Assembly (NCBI GenBank): GCA_964194555.1
Contig: CAXMMT010000010.1
Span: 1-64,000, forward strand
Origin: SZUA-217 sp964194555
Lineage (GTDB): Bacteria; Actinomycetota; Acidimicrobiia; Spongiisociales; ZC4RG35
Reading direction: 5' to 3'
DNA: 64,000 nt
Shown one piece after another: positions 25,162 to 34,903 of the stretch (positions are counted from its first letter, which is position 1; each line of letters opens with the position of its first letter). The notes under the pieces are model-generated. The model was not told the origin of the DNA. It saw only the letters and a list, made by a program, of their open reading frames with translations, and made no database searches. The position numbers and the translations under genes are program-made.

Positions 25162-26505
25162 TCAGGCCCGGTCATGACGTTCCAGTATTCGGTCGATTGC
25201 CTCGAGACGCTGTCTGATCTCGCTCTCCTCGCCATGATCTCCCGGTCTGAAGACCACCTGAGGCTCGACTCCGTCGGGAAAGTACTGCTGGGCGACGACT
25301 CCCTTTGGGTCACTGTGTGGATAGACGTAGTCCGCACCGTGCCCGAGGACACGCGCGCCTTGATACCCCGTGGAGCGAAGAGGGAGCGGGACGCTTGGTG
25401 TTGGCCCGTTCTGTACCAGCTCCTTGGCTGCCTGGATTGCACGACCGACCGAGTTGGACTTCGGAGCGGTCGCCAGGTGGATCGTGGCGTGGGCGAGGTG
25501 GTAGGTCGCCTCCGGAAGCCCGACGTATGCCAGGGCCTGCGAGGCGGCCACGGCCACCTGAAGGGCACTCGAATCGGCAAGCCCGATGTCTTCCGAAGCC
25601 AGGATCACCAGTCTCCGAACGATGAACTCCGGGTCTTCGCCTCCCTCGAGCATGAGAAAGAGCCAGTAGAGGGCTGCGTCGGGGTCGGAGCCCCGTACCG
25701 ACTTGATGAACGCGGAGATCACGTCGTAGTGAGAGTCTCCGGTCTTGTCGTACCGGACGATTCTGCGCTGTAGCGCTTCGGCAACGTCGGCTTCGGAGAT
25801 CTCGGATCTGTGCTCAGCTTCGGCAAGAAGGGCAGCGACCTCCAGCGCGTTCAACGACTGCCGTGCGTCGCCACCGGTTCGGGTCGCCAACTCGACGGCC
25901 ACATCCGGCGAAAGTTCGAGACCCATTGCTCCGAGCCCCCGATCTTCATCTCGCAATGCGGTTTCCAGGAGTGGAGTCAGATCATCGGGAAGTAGTGGCT
26001 CGAGACGGAACAGGGTCACCCTGCTCATCAGAGGACCGTTGATCTCGAAGAAGGGGTTCTCGGTGGTGGCTCCGATCAGGGTCAGGGTTCCGTCTTCCAC
26101 ACCCGGCAGGAGAGCATCCTGCTGGTTCTTTGCGAACCGATGGATCTCGTCCAAAAAGAGCACCGTTCTCCGCTCGTCGGTTGCCAACCTTTCCTTGGCA
26201 TCGGCCAGCACCTGGCGGATGTCCTTCACACCGGCGGATGTGGCGGAGAGGGTGGTGAATTCGGCGTCTGCTTGGGCAGCTACCAGACGGGCGAGAGTTG
26301 TCTTGCCGGTACCGGGTGGGCCCCAGAGCAGCATTGACACGGGGCGACCTGACTCCGCTATTCGTCTGAAGGCGGAGCCTGGAGAGAGGAGGTCAACCTG
26401 TCCGACCACCTCGTCAAGAGATCGCGGGCGCATGCGGGTCGCCAACGGTGCCGAGGAGAACGCCAGGTCGTCGGCTCTCGCGGAGAAGAGGTCGCTCATG
26501 GACAA
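25162..26505 (-). CDS. rarA: replication-associated recombination protein RarA
   Basis: A 447-residue AAA+ ATPase of the RarA/MgsA/WRNIP1 family, acting at stalled replication forks. It has RPRSLDEVVGQ, Walker A LLWGPPGTGKTT, Walker B VLFLDEIHRF, sensor-1 IGATTENPFFEING and the C-terminal signature VRRLVILASEDIGLAD. The C-terminus QYFPDGVEPQVVFRP also matches. The second Met, six bases in, may be the true start. Convergent with the upstream PLP enzyme gene. Confidence 0.92.
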   Translation of the reverse strand: MSMSDLFSARADDLAFSSAPLATRMRPRSLDEVVGQVDLLSPGSAFRRIAESGRPVSMLLWGPPGTGKTTLARLVAAQADAEFTTLSATSAGVKDIRQVLADAKERLATDERRTVLFLDEIHRFAKNQQDALLPGVEDGTLTLIGATTENPFFEINGPLMSRVTLFRLEPLLPDDLTPLLETALRDEDRGLGAMGLELSPDVAVELATRTGGDARQSLNALEVAALLAEAEHRSEISEADVAEALQRRIVRYDKTGDSHYDVISAFIKSVRGSDPDAALYWLFLMLEGGEDPEFIVRRLVILASEDIGLADSSALQVAVAASQALAYVGLPEATYHLAHATIHLATAPKSNSVGRAIQAAKELVQNGPTPSVPLPLRSTGYQGARVLGHGADYVYPHSDPKGVVAQQYFPDGVEPQVVFRPGDHGEESEIRQRLEAIDRILERHDRA

Positions 26506-26553
26506 CAGACGGTACCCAATGGTGCACTTAGAGTGTTCCCGGTGTCCACCGTG

Positions 26554-27873
26554 ATGCCTGAACCCGCAGCTCGCCTGGTCCGCAGGTACTACGTATATGG
26601 GGGCATCTACACCCTGGCCGCATCGATCATTTGGGGTGTCAACACCTTGTTCCTGCTTGACGCAGGGCTGTCCATATCAGAGGTGTTCATCGCCAACGCG
26701 GCGTGGGCGGCGGGGACCATGATCTTCGAGATTCCCACCGGAGTCGTCGCCGACACTTTGGGACGTCGGATCTCGTTTCTTCTGTCACTGGTGGTCCTGG
26801 CGGTCACCACCTTCTTGTATGTCGGTCTGGCTCAGGTGGGGGGTGGGTTGGTTGCGTTTGCCGCGGTGTCGGTGTTGATCGGTCTGGGTTTCACCTTCTA
26901 TTCAGGTGCGATGGAGGCCTGGCTCGTCGACGGGCTTCGATTCCATGGATACGACGGTGAGTTGGACCAGGTGTTCAGCCGGGGGCAGATCATCAGCGGT
27001 GCAGCGATGTTGTTGGGCACAGTTGGTGGCGGTCTACTCGGTCAGATCGATCTCGCTCTCCCATTCCTGGTGAGGTCGGGACTCCTTCTGGTATTGCTGG
27101 TGTTGGCTTTCATCGGAATGCATGATCTTGGTTTCGAGCCGCGTCGCGTCCCCTTGCGTCAGATCCCCCCAGAGGCCGCCAAGATCGGGCGCGCCGGGGT
27201 TCGATTCGGATGGCATCATCGCTCACTGCGACTGCTGATGCTCGCAACCGCGGTTCAGATGGGTGTCTTCGCCTGGGCCTGGTATGCCTGGCAGCCATAT
27301 TTCCTGGAGTTGCTCGGTCAAGACCTCGTATGGGTGGCGGGAGTGGTGGCTGCCCTGCTGGCCATCTCGATGATGCTGGGGAACTGGATCGCGGGGATAG
27401 TCACCCGGTGGTGTGGGCGCCGGACCACGCTGTTTCTCGGGGCAGGCGGCGTCTTCTCCATCGCCCTGATCGGTGTCGGTGTCGTCGATTCCTTCGTTCC
27501 AGCGGTGGCGTTGCTCTTCTTGGGTGGTGTTGCCCTCGGTGTTCAGATGCCGGTACGCCAGGCGTTCGTGCACAACGTGGTTCCATCTGAGCAACGGGCG
27601 ACTGTCGTCTCGTTCGACTCGATGATCTCGGGCGGCGGCAGCGTCGTGGGTCAGACAGGTCTTGGCGCCTTGTCCGATCGACAGGGATTCTCCGCCGGAT
27701 ACGTGGTCGGCGGTCTGGTGACACTTCTGGCTTTGCCATTACTGGGGCTGGTTCGTCGCCAACGTGACGATTCCGACTTTTTCGAAGGCTCCAGACCGGA
27801 GTTCGCTTGTGCAGCCCCGGGTGTGCCGGCCGTCTCCGGGTTGGATGGTGGCGTGACCGTGGACAACCGGTGA
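26554..27873 (+). CDS. major facilitator superfamily transporter
   Basis: A 439-residue integral membrane protein with about 12 hydrophobic helices. The loop between helices 2 and 3, PTGVVADTLGRRISF, is the MFS signature (G-x3-D-x-x-G-R-R), and FSRGQIISGAAMLLGTVGGGLLG and FDSMISGGGSVVGQTGLGAL are glycine-rich helices typical of drug or metabolite efflux members. The substrate cannot be told. ATG 26554 is chosen, but in-frame GTGs at 26533, 26542 and 26551 are alternatives without a clear ribosome site. Confidence 0.82.
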   Translation: MPEPAARLVRRYYVYGGIYTLAASIIWGVNTLFLLDAGLSISEVFIANAAWAAGTMIFEIPTGVVADTLGRRISFLLSLVVLAVTTFLYVGLAQVGGGLVAFAAVSVLIGLGFTFYSGAMEAWLVDGLRFHGYDGELDQVFSRGQIISGAAMLLGTVGGGLLGQIDLALPFLVRSGLLLVLLVLAFIGMHDLGFEPRRVPLRQIPPEAAKIGRAGVRFGWHHRSLRLLMLATAVQMGVFAWAWYAWQPYFLELLGQDLVWVAGVVAALLAISMMLGNWIAGIVTRWCGRRTTLFLGAGGVFSIALIGVGVVDSFVPAVALLFLGGVALGVQMPVRQAFVHNVVPSEQRATVVSFDSMISGGGSVVGQTGLGALSDRQGFSAGYVVGGLVTLLALPLLGLVRRQRDDSDFFEGSRPEFACAAPGVPAVSGLDGGVTVDNR

Positions 27874-27937
27874 GACGGTATGCCCGCGGTGAGATCGATC
27901 GTGATGAGGATCTGCAGCGAAAGGGCGATCTCGAGAA

Positions 27938-28339
27938 ATGACAGGTCATCCGCGGATCGCGAAGTCGCTTCTCGTGGGTGCCGTGTTGATGCTGGCGGCC
28001 ACCGCGTGCGGTGCCCGTGCCGACGACGAGATCGAAGAGCAGGATCCGGTACTGGTCGCCGAGGGCGCCGATCTCTACGAGGCCTTCTGCGCCGAATGCC
28101 ACGGAAGCGATCTACGTGGGACGGACCTGGGCCCTTCTCATCTGTCGATCGTCTACGAGCCGGGTCACCATGGAGACGGTGCGTTTCAGATCGCGGTTCT
28201 GATCGGTGTTACTCCCCATCACTGGGACTTTGGGCCGATGCCTCCGATCGAGGGGCTCAGCGAGGATGACGTGGATGCGATCATCGCATACGTCCGCCAG
28301 AGCCAGCGTGAGGAGGGGTTCGAGCCGTATCCACCATGA
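27938..28339 (+). CDS. cytochrome c lipoprotein
   Basis: A 133-residue exported lipoprotein with a single heme c site. A signal sequence (about residues 8-23) ends in a lipobox LAATACG. Heme is attached at CAECH (around residue 51), and a distal Met is likely in FGPMPPIEGLS, followed by DDVDAIIAYVRQ, the usual C-terminal helix of class I cytochromes c. It probably carries electrons on the outer face of the membrane. The DUF3105 gene follows at 65 bp and may be co-transcribed. Confidence 0.83.
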   Translation: MTGHPRIAKSLLVGAVLMLAATACGARADDEIEEQDPVLVAEGADLYEAFCAECHGSDLRGTDLGPSHLSIVYEPGHHGDGAFQIAVLIGVTPHHWDFGPMPPIEGLSEDDVDAIIAYVRQSQREEGFEPYPP

Positions 28340-28404
28340 CCGGGCACCATGAATAACCCGCTCGCTGGCGTAATCTGGCCGACAATCGACCCGAAATCTG
28401 GAGT

Positions 28405-29001
28405 ATGGCGAAGACACAAAAGGGCAGCTCCGGAAAGAACCCCGTCCAGAACTCCACCAGTCCGTGGCCGAAGCGACTGATGGTCGTTGGTGGTTTCGTT
28501 GCTTTCGTCTTGCTGGTTGTATTCGTCCTGGAGGGCACGCTGAACGAGCCAGTGGGTGGCGTGCCTGATGGAACCGAGGAAGTCGCAGTCGGAGCCCCTC
28601 AGCATGTGGATGGGGTGATATACGCCGAAGACGAAGTTCCGGCAGGAGGCGAGCACTCGCCGATCTGGGCCAACTGCGGGTTCTATAACGAACGCGTGGC
28701 CGCCGAGAACGCCGTTCACTCATTGGAGCATGGAGCGGTCTGGATCACCTACCGACCGGACCTGCCTTCCGACCAGCTCGACATTCTCCGTGGTCTTGCC
28801 CGACCGGTCGAGAAGGTGCTGGCAAGCCCGGTCCATGGCCAGGATTCACCAATCATGGCCACTGCATGGGGGACGCAACTCGAACTGCCCAGCGCTGACG
28901 ACCCTCGGCTTGACCAGTTCGTGGTCGAGTTCGCCGGCAGCCACAACGCCCCCGAGCCAGGCGGGGCATGCACCCGTGGCGTGGGGTCGCCCGACGGTTG
29001 A
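28405..29001 (+). CDS. membrane-anchored DUF3105 protein
   Basis: A 198-residue protein with one N-terminal transmembrane helix (LMVVGGFVAFVLLVVFVLEG, about residues 25-44) and an outer DUF3105 domain with the conserved HSPIWANCGFYNERVAAENAVHSLEHGAVWITY. The repeated His, Asn and Cys residues there suggest metal binding. DUF3105 genes often lie near copper and cytochrome genes, as here (cytochrome c before it, CopB-type ATPase after it). Function is not established. Confidence 0.8.
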   Translation: MAKTQKGSSGKNPVQNSTSPWPKRLMVVGGFVAFVLLVVFVLEGTLNEPVGGVPDGTEEVAVGAPQHVDGVIYAEDEVPAGGEHSPIWANCGFYNERVAAENAVHSLEHGAVWITYRPDLPSDQLDILRGLARPVEKVLASPVHGQDSPIMATAWGTQLELPSADDPRLDQFVVEFAGSHNAPEPGGACTRGVGSPDG

Positions 29002-29043
29002 TCTGTTTCTTTGGTGGCGGCGACGCTGAAAGACGCCACGGGA

Positions 29044-31137
29044 CTAAACGGAGAGATCTACCCGACGCAGAAGTTGGGCGTTTAGCGCGACGATGATGGT
29101 GCTGAGCGACATGAAGACAGCGCCCAACGCCGGCGGCAACACGAATCCCACAGGCGCCAGAACACCCATGGCGAGTGGGATCATGACGATGTTGTAACCG
29201 GCCCCCCACCAAACATTCTGGAGCTGTTTACGGTAACTGGCCGAACTGAGCTTGAGGATCCTCACCACGTCGATCGGGTTGCTCTTTACCAGGACCAGGT
29301 CAGCCGACTGCACCGCAACATCGGTGCCGCTGCCGATGGCGATTCCGATATCGGCCCTGGTCAGCGCGGGGGCATCGTTGACCCCGTCACCAACCATCCC
29401 CACTCGACGTCCTCCGTCCTGGAGTTCGATGACATGGCGGTCTTTGTCCGCAGGCAGAACCTCGGCGAAATAGGTGTCGAGACCGAGATCGCTCGACACG
29501 GCTTTGGCCACATCTCTGCTATCACCGGTGAGCATCGCAACCTTCACGCCTATTGCCTGGAGCGCACCGACTGCCACTCTGCTCTCGGGGCGAATCACGT
29601 CGGACAGAGCTATCGCTGCGATGATGGTGCTGTCCTTGACCACATAGACGACCGACTCGCCGCGATCCCCGGCGTGGGACGCGAACTCCGTCAAGACACC
29701 CGATGGGACGAGTTCGACGAACTCGATCAAACGCGGCCCTCCCACGTGAACCGTGCTCTCGTTAATCACCCCTTTCACCCCACGCCCTTTCAGGATCTCG
29801 AACTGAGAGATCTCCGGTATGGTGACCGAGCCTTCTTCGGCAGCCTGGCGAATGGCTCGGGCCAACGGATGCTCCGAATCGCCTTCAACGGCAGCGGCCA
29901 TTCCGAGAGCGTCTTCTGGTGAGATCCCATCGACGGTGGCGAATTCGACAACCCCGATTCTGCCCTCGGTGAGTGTGCCGGTCTTGTCGAACATGATGAT
30001 GTCGAGATCCTTGGCGGTGTCGATGGCCTCCCGATTCCTGATCAGCGTTCCGTTCTTGGCGGCAATCGCGGTGGTATTCGCCACTACGAGAGGAATGGCC
30101 AGACCCAGGGCGTGGGGACAGGCGATTACCAGCACGGTCACCACAATGGCGATCGTGTGGGGATCAAAGCCCCCGAAGAAGATGGTCCAGCCGATGGCTG
30201 CGATGCCCGCGGCAGCGAGTGCTGTCCAGAACAGAAGCGATGCAGCCCGGTCGGCGAGAAGCTGAGTTCTCGACTTGGAGGCCTGGGCCTCGGCCACCAG
30301 TTTCATGATCCCCGACAGGGCGGTGTCATCGCCCACGGCGCCGACCCTCACCCTCAGGCTGCCACTCCCGCTATTCACGGTTCCGGCGATGACCGGGTCA
30401 CCCTCGGCCTTTTTCACCGCCTTGGACTCGCCGGTGATCATAGCTTCGTCGACATCGGACGACCCTGAGACCACCACGCCGTCAGCCGGAGCACTCGCCC
30501 CGGGCCGGACCAGCACCACGTCGTCCACCACCAACGATTCGGGCGCTCTCTCCTCAACGGTTCCATCGGCCAGTACCACTTCTGCGGTATCTGGCATGAG
30601 TTTGGCCAGGGCATCCAGCGCCCCCGAAGCCTGGCGGACGGCGCGCATCTCCATCCAATGGCCCAACAACATGATGTCCACCAGCGTGACCAGCTCCCAG
30701 AAGAAGTCGTCCCCGAGATCCCAAACGAGAGTCGCCATCGAGAAGACATACGCCACAACTATGGCCAGAGCGATCAGTGTCATCATCGCCGGACTCCGAT
30801 CCCTCAACTCCCATCCCGCCATCTGCACGAACGGCCAGCCTCCGTAGAAGAACACGGCACTGGCGAGGACAGGGACGATTAGCCAACTTCCAAAGAACTC
30901 GGGTGCGGTGTATCCGAACCAGCCCTGGATCGATTCACTCCAGAAGAGAACCGGAAAGCTCAGGACCAGACTGACCCAGAACCGCTGGCGGAATATTGTC
31001 TCGTGGTCGGTGTGATCGTGATGCCCACCCGAGGCCTCCATGTGGTCGTGGTCACCGCCGTGCTCGTGATCTCCCGCCGGCTGCTCCATGTCGTGTTCGC
31101 CAAGAGTGCATATTCGACAGCATGTGCAATGTTCCAT
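29044..31137 (-). CDS. CopB-type heavy-metal P1B ATPase
   Basis: A 697-residue metal-exporting P-type ATPase. The N-terminus is His-rich (about residues 15-48, HEHGGDHDHMEASGGHHDHT) after a Cys cluster HCTCCRIC. The transmembrane metal site is CPH (VIACPHALGLAIPLV), the mark of the P1B-3/CopB group, rather than the CPC of CopA. The phosphorylation site is DKTGTLTEG, the hinge GDGVNDAPAL, and the actuator TGES. Copper or silver is the likely cargo. ATG 31137 gives a compact N-terminus; an upstream ATG at 31284 and a later one at 31091 are alternatives. Divergent from the formate dehydrogenase operon. Confidence 0.87.
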   Translation of the reverse strand: MEHCTCCRICTLGEHDMEQPAGDHEHGGDHDHMEASGGHHDHTDHETIFRQRFWVSLVLSFPVLFWSESIQGWFGYTAPEFFGSWLIVPVLASAVFFYGGWPFVQMAGWELRDRSPAMMTLIALAIVVAYVFSMATLVWDLGDDFFWELVTLVDIMLLGHWMEMRAVRQASGALDALAKLMPDTAEVVLADGTVEERAPESLVVDDVVLVRPGASAPADGVVVSGSSDVDEAMITGESKAVKKAEGDPVIAGTVNSGSGSLRVRVGAVGDDTALSGIMKLVAEAQASKSRTQLLADRAASLLFWTALAAAGIAAIGWTIFFGGFDPHTIAIVVTVLVIACPHALGLAIPLVVANTTAIAAKNGTLIRNREAIDTAKDLDIIMFDKTGTLTEGRIGVVEFATVDGISPEDALGMAAAVEGDSEHPLARAIRQAAEEGSVTIPEISQFEILKGRGVKGVINESTVHVGGPRLIEFVELVPSGVLTEFASHAGDRGESVVYVVKDSTIIAAIALSDVIRPESRVAVGALQAIGVKVAMLTGDSRDVAKAVSSDLGLDTYFAEVLPADKDRHVIELQDGGRRVGMVGDGVNDAPALTRADIGIAIGSGTDVAVQSADLVLVKSNPIDVVRILKLSSASYRKQLQNVWWGAGYNIVMIPLAMGVLAPVGFVLPPALGAVFMSLSTIIVALNAQLLRRVDLSV

Positions 31138-31250
31138 CGAGGGCGCGGATGAGCCGTGGGTCTGGCCGGTATCGGTTGTGGGGTTGTGTGTCGTCACAGC
31201 GAGCTCTGGCGGGTACTCTCGGAATCGATCAGATCCGAGAGGAGGTGAAG

Positions 31251-33134
31251 ATGAGAAGAAGCTACTCCCGTCTTGAACAGCCACTTGTGAGAGAAAACGG
31301 CGACCTCCGGCCTGCCAGCTTCGAGGAGGCGATTGAGAAGACTGCAGTCGGGTTGAGCCCGCACCAGGGCGACTCCTTTGGCTTGTTCAGTTGCTCGAAG
31401 GCAACCAACGAGACTAACTACATGGCCCAGAAGTTTGCCAGGCTCGTGATGAGCAGCAACAACATCGATAGCTGCAACCGTACTTGACACGCTCCATCCG
31501 TCGTCGGTCTGGCGGCAGTGTTCGGAGCGGGTGGGGGCACATGCTCCTATCGGGAGATCGAGGAGACCGATCTCATCATCATGTGGGGTTCCAACGCGCG
31601 CGAAGCCCACCCCATCTTCTTTCATCATGTCCTCAAAGGAGTGCGCAACGGTGCCCGGATGTTTGCCATCGACCCACGGCGCACTTCGTCGGCAGCGTGG
31701 GCCGACGTCTGGCTGGGCATCGACGTCGGATCTGACATCGCCCTGGCCAATGCGGTGGGCAGGGAGATCATCCACCGTGGACTGACGAACCAGGAGTTCA
31801 TCGACGAGGCCACCGAGGGGTTCGACGACTACGCCGCGTCGGTTGAGGAATACACCCTCGAGAAGGCCGAGGAGATCACCGGCGTCCCGGCCGAGGCAAT
31901 AGGCCAACTCGCCCACGAGTACGCCCAGGCCAAGACCGCCCAGATCTGTTGGACGCTCGGGATCACTGAACATCACACCGGCACCGACAATGTCCTTGCC
32001 CTGATCAACCTCGCCCTGCTCACCGGCCACGTCGGTCGATATGGGTCCGGGTTGGTTCCGCTGAGGGGTCAGAACAACGTGCAGGGCGGCGGCGATATGG
32101 GCGCTCTGCCCAACAAACTTCCTGGTTTTCAGGACGTAGAGGATGACGCGAAGAGGGCGAGATTCGAGGCGGTATGGGGTGCCGAGATTCCGGCAAAGGC
32201 CGGCAAGCACATCAGTCTCATGCATGAGGCGATGGATGAGGGGGATCTCACCGCCCTCTACATCATCGGTGAGAACCCTCTCCAATCCGAAGCCGACAGC
32301 ACCGAGATGCTACGACGACTCACCAACCTCGACTTCCTCGTGGTTCAGGACATCTTTCTCACCGCAACGGCGGATCTGGCCGATGTTGTGCTCCCCGCTG
32401 CCGGCTGGGGGGAGACGGAAGGGACCTTCACGTCGAGCGAACGCCGGGTGCAGAGGGTTCGCAAAGCCATTGACCCACCAGGCGAGGCTCGGGACGACAT
32501 CGCCATTCTCTCGGATGTGGCACGCGCGATGGGTCATCACTGGCCCACGCTGAGCGCCGAGGAAGCCTGGGACGAGATGCGTCAACTTTCACCACTTCAC
32601 GGGGGGATGAGCTATGAGCGGCTGGATGAGTCCGGAGGACTTCAGTGGCCTTGTCCCGATCTCGACCATCCTGGCTCGCTCTTCCTCCACGGCCGTCTCT
32701 GGGAGAGACCCATCTCCGGTCGCCGTGCACCGTTTCACGCGGTTGAGGATGTCCCACCGGCGGACACCCTGACGGAGGAGTTTCCGATCCGTCTCACCAC
32801 GGGGCGACGTCTCGACTCCTTCAACACAGGCGTGCAGACGGGCCGTTACTCCTCACCCCGGAGAATTCCAGGCGTACTCGACCTGTCACCGGAGGACGGA
32901 GCGTCCCTCGGAGTCTCTGAGGGAGATGATGTGACCGTTACCTCCCGCCGGGGAAGTCTCGAGGCTCCGGTTCGCTTCGACCGTTCCCTTCGTCCTGGTT
33001 TGGCTTTCATGTCGGTCCATTTCCCCGACGATGTCGATGTAAACGTCCTCACCCTCGATACCTGGGATCCGAAATCGGGCACGGCCGAATTCAAGGCAAC
33101 AGCCATCAGGGTCGAACCTCTGGTTTCCGTCTGA
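31251..33134 (+). CDS. fdhA: formate dehydrogenase catalytic subunit, selenocysteine-containing
   Basis: A 627-residue molybdopterin subunit oxidising formate to CO2, if TGA 31485-31487 is read as selenocysteine (residue 79). The frame is open on both sides: NNIDSCNRT before the TGA and HAPSVVGLAAVFGAGGG after it match the active-site strand (NxT-Cys/Sec-H-x-PSV-GL) of formate dehydrogenases. ATG 31251 has an AGGAGGTGAAG ribosome site directly upstream. The chain begins at the RLEQPLVRENGDL segment and lacks the usual N-terminal iron-sulfur region, which is supplied by the protein at 34900-35763. Plain gene calling would start at GTG 31518 and lose the active site. Confidence 0.88.
31488..31530 (+). 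promoter_or_regulatory. SECIS-like hairpin after the in-frame TGA
   Basis: Outer stem CGCTCC (31490-31495) with GGAGCG (31524-31529), inner stem CCGTC (31498-31502) with GGCGG (31511-31515), apical loop GTCGGTCT. The GGTCT of the loop starts 21 bases after the first base of the TGA, the same register as the GGUCU loop of the E. coli fdhF SECIS. SelB would bind here to insert selenocysteine. Pairing was checked by eye only. Confidence 0.7.
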
Positions 33135-34903
33135 TGGATCTTCGCGCGCTTCTCGATCGTCCCACGGAAACGGAGCGTCAGGCCGTGGATGACCTTCTCG
33201 GTCCGGGAGATGAGTTCAATGGTCGGGTCGCCTATGGAGGCCAGGAGGCACGGGCGCAGAGACACATGCTCTTGCCCGCGCTTCATGCTGTACAGGACGC
33301 CACCGGATCGGTGAGCCGGGGGGCGCTCGGCTACATCTCGGAACGGCTCACCATCCCACCCGCCGACGCATACGGTGTTGCCACCTTCTACTCCCTGTTC
33401 GACACCGACCAGCCAGGAGGGACAGCCATCCATGTCTGTGATGACATTGTCTGCTCCCAGTATGGGGCTGAGGATCTGATGCAGACACTGGAGGGTTCCG
33501 GGCTCGCCTGGGAGGCAAGCCCCTGTCTCGGCCAGTGTGAGCGTGCACCGGCGGTGATGTTTCACCAGCCCGGCGAGGGTTATGGGAACGCCGCCCCGGT
33601 CGACTCCGACACGGTCGACAATGTCATCTTCGATGAGCTTCCACCAGGTGCGGTTCACCAGGATCCATCTCAACTGCGACTGCTGAGACGGATCGGCCGT
33701 GTCGATCCGACCAGCCTCGAGGCCTATCGGGAGTCCGGCGGATATCAGACTCTGACCCGGGCGATCGAGCTCGGTCCTGAGGGTGTCATCTCAGCTCTGG
33801 ACCAATCTGGCCTGAAGGGCCGGGGTGGGGCCGCCTTTCCGATTGGCGTCAAGTGGCGGGGGGTGGCGGATGCGCCAGGACCGATCAAGTACGTCATAGC
33901 AAACGGTGACGAGTCCGAGCCGGGTACCTTCAAGGACCGTCTTCTGATGGAGGGCGACCCGTTTGCCGTCGTTGAGGCGATGACGATATATGGCTTCGCC
34001 ACCGGCTCCACCAGGGGATACATCTACGTGCGCGGCGAGTATCCAACCGCTGAGAAACGTCTTCGAGATGCCATCGTCATGGCAGCGAAGACCGGCCTGC
34101 TCGGCACGGACGTGGCCGGTGCCGGTTTCGACTTCGATCTCGAAGTGAGAAGAGGCGCCGGCGCCTACATCTGTGGTGAGGAGACGGCTTTGTTTGCCTC
34201 GATCGAAGGCTATCGGGGCGAGCCCAGGCAGAAACCGCCCTTCCCCACCCAGCATGGTGTGTTTGGAAAGCCCACCGGGATCAACAACATCGAGACGCTG
34301 CTGGCAACGCTCGAGGTCATCACGGTCGGAGCCGACGAGTTCGCTCAGGTGGGAACCAAGCACTCCACGGGTCCCAAGCTGTTCTGCGTTTCCGGTGCGA
34401 TTGAGAAGCCGGGCGTGTTCGAGGTTCCATTCGGCATCACATTGGGAGAGATCATGGCTCTGGCAGGTGGTGTGAAAAACGGGCTCGGATTAGGCGCCGT
34501 TCTTCTCGGAGGCGCCGCCGGGGTGTTTGTCGATTCCTCTTCTCTAGAAATGCCGCTGACTTTTGAGGACACACGGGAAGCTGGGGCCACTCTGGGGTCG
34601 GGTGCGGTGATCGTCTTCGATGAGAACTGTGACTTTGGCCCCGTGTTGAGACGCATCGCCCGGTTCTTCAGTGACGAGTCGTGCGGCCAATGTGTCCCCT
34701 GTCGGATCGGAACCGTTCGCCAGTCCGAGTCGCTGGCCCGACTTGGCGCCGGTGAGACTTTCGGGACTGTTGCCGATGAGTTGGAGCGTCTCGACGATCT
34801 GGCCAGGGTGATGACTGACGCCTCGATCTGTGGACTGGGTCAGACGGCGTCCTCGGCGATTCAGTCGGCGATTCGTCTTCAGCTTCGGGGAGCACCGGCA
34901 TGA
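33134..34903 (+). CDS. fdhB: NuoE-NuoF fusion, NAD-reducing diaphorase subunit of formate dehydrogenase
   Basis: A 589-residue fusion. Residues about 25-150 are a NuoE/thioredoxin-like [2Fe-2S] domain with Cys in CDDIVCSQYG and SPCLGQCERAP. The rest is NuoF-like: the NADH site GLKGRGGAAFPIGVKW, the FMN region NGDESEPGTFKDR, GAGAYICGEETALFASIEG, and a [4Fe-4S] site SCGQCVPCRIGT. It transfers electrons from formate to NAD+. The ATG overlaps the fdhA stop and the stop overlaps the next ATG by four bases, so the operon is tightly coupled. Confidence 0.9.
   Translation: MDLRALLDRPTETERQAVDDLLGPGDEFNGRVAYGGQEARAQRHMLLPALHAVQDATGSVSRGALGYISERLTIPPADAYGVATFYSLFDTDQPGGTAIHVCDDIVCSQYGAEDLMQTLEGSGLAWEASPCLGQCERAPAVMFHQPGEGYGNAAPVDSDTVDNVIFDELPPGAVHQDPSQLRLLRRIGRVDPTSLEAYRESGGYQTLTRAIELGPEGVISALDQSGLKGRGGAAFPIGVKWRGVADAPGPIKYVIANGDESEPGTFKDRLLMEGDPFAVVEAMTIYGFATGSTRGYIYVRGEYPTAEKRLRDAIVMAAKTGLLGTDVAGAGFDFDLEVRRGAGAYICGEETALFASIEGYRGEPRQKPPFPTQHGVFGKPTGINNIETLLATLEVITVGADEFAQVGTKHSTGPKLFCVSGAIEKPGVFEVPFGITLGEIMALAGGVKNGLGLGAVLLGGAAGVFVDSSSLEMPLTFEDTREAGATLGSGAVIVFDENCDFGPVLRRIARFFSDESCGQCVPCRIGTVRQSESLARLGAGETFGTVADELERLDDLARVMTDASICGLGQTASSAIQSAIRLQLRGAPA

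Noticed and set aside
31194..32285. A 363-codon open frame on the minus strand across the formate dehydrogenase gene
   Set aside because: It is antisense to well-conserved fdhA sequence and resembles no family; long antisense frames are expected in high-GC DNA.
31518..33134. Formate dehydrogenase starting at GTG 31518
   Set aside because: This would omit the active-site strand and leave an unexplained, strongly conserved N-terminal frame with a perfect ribosome site at 31251.
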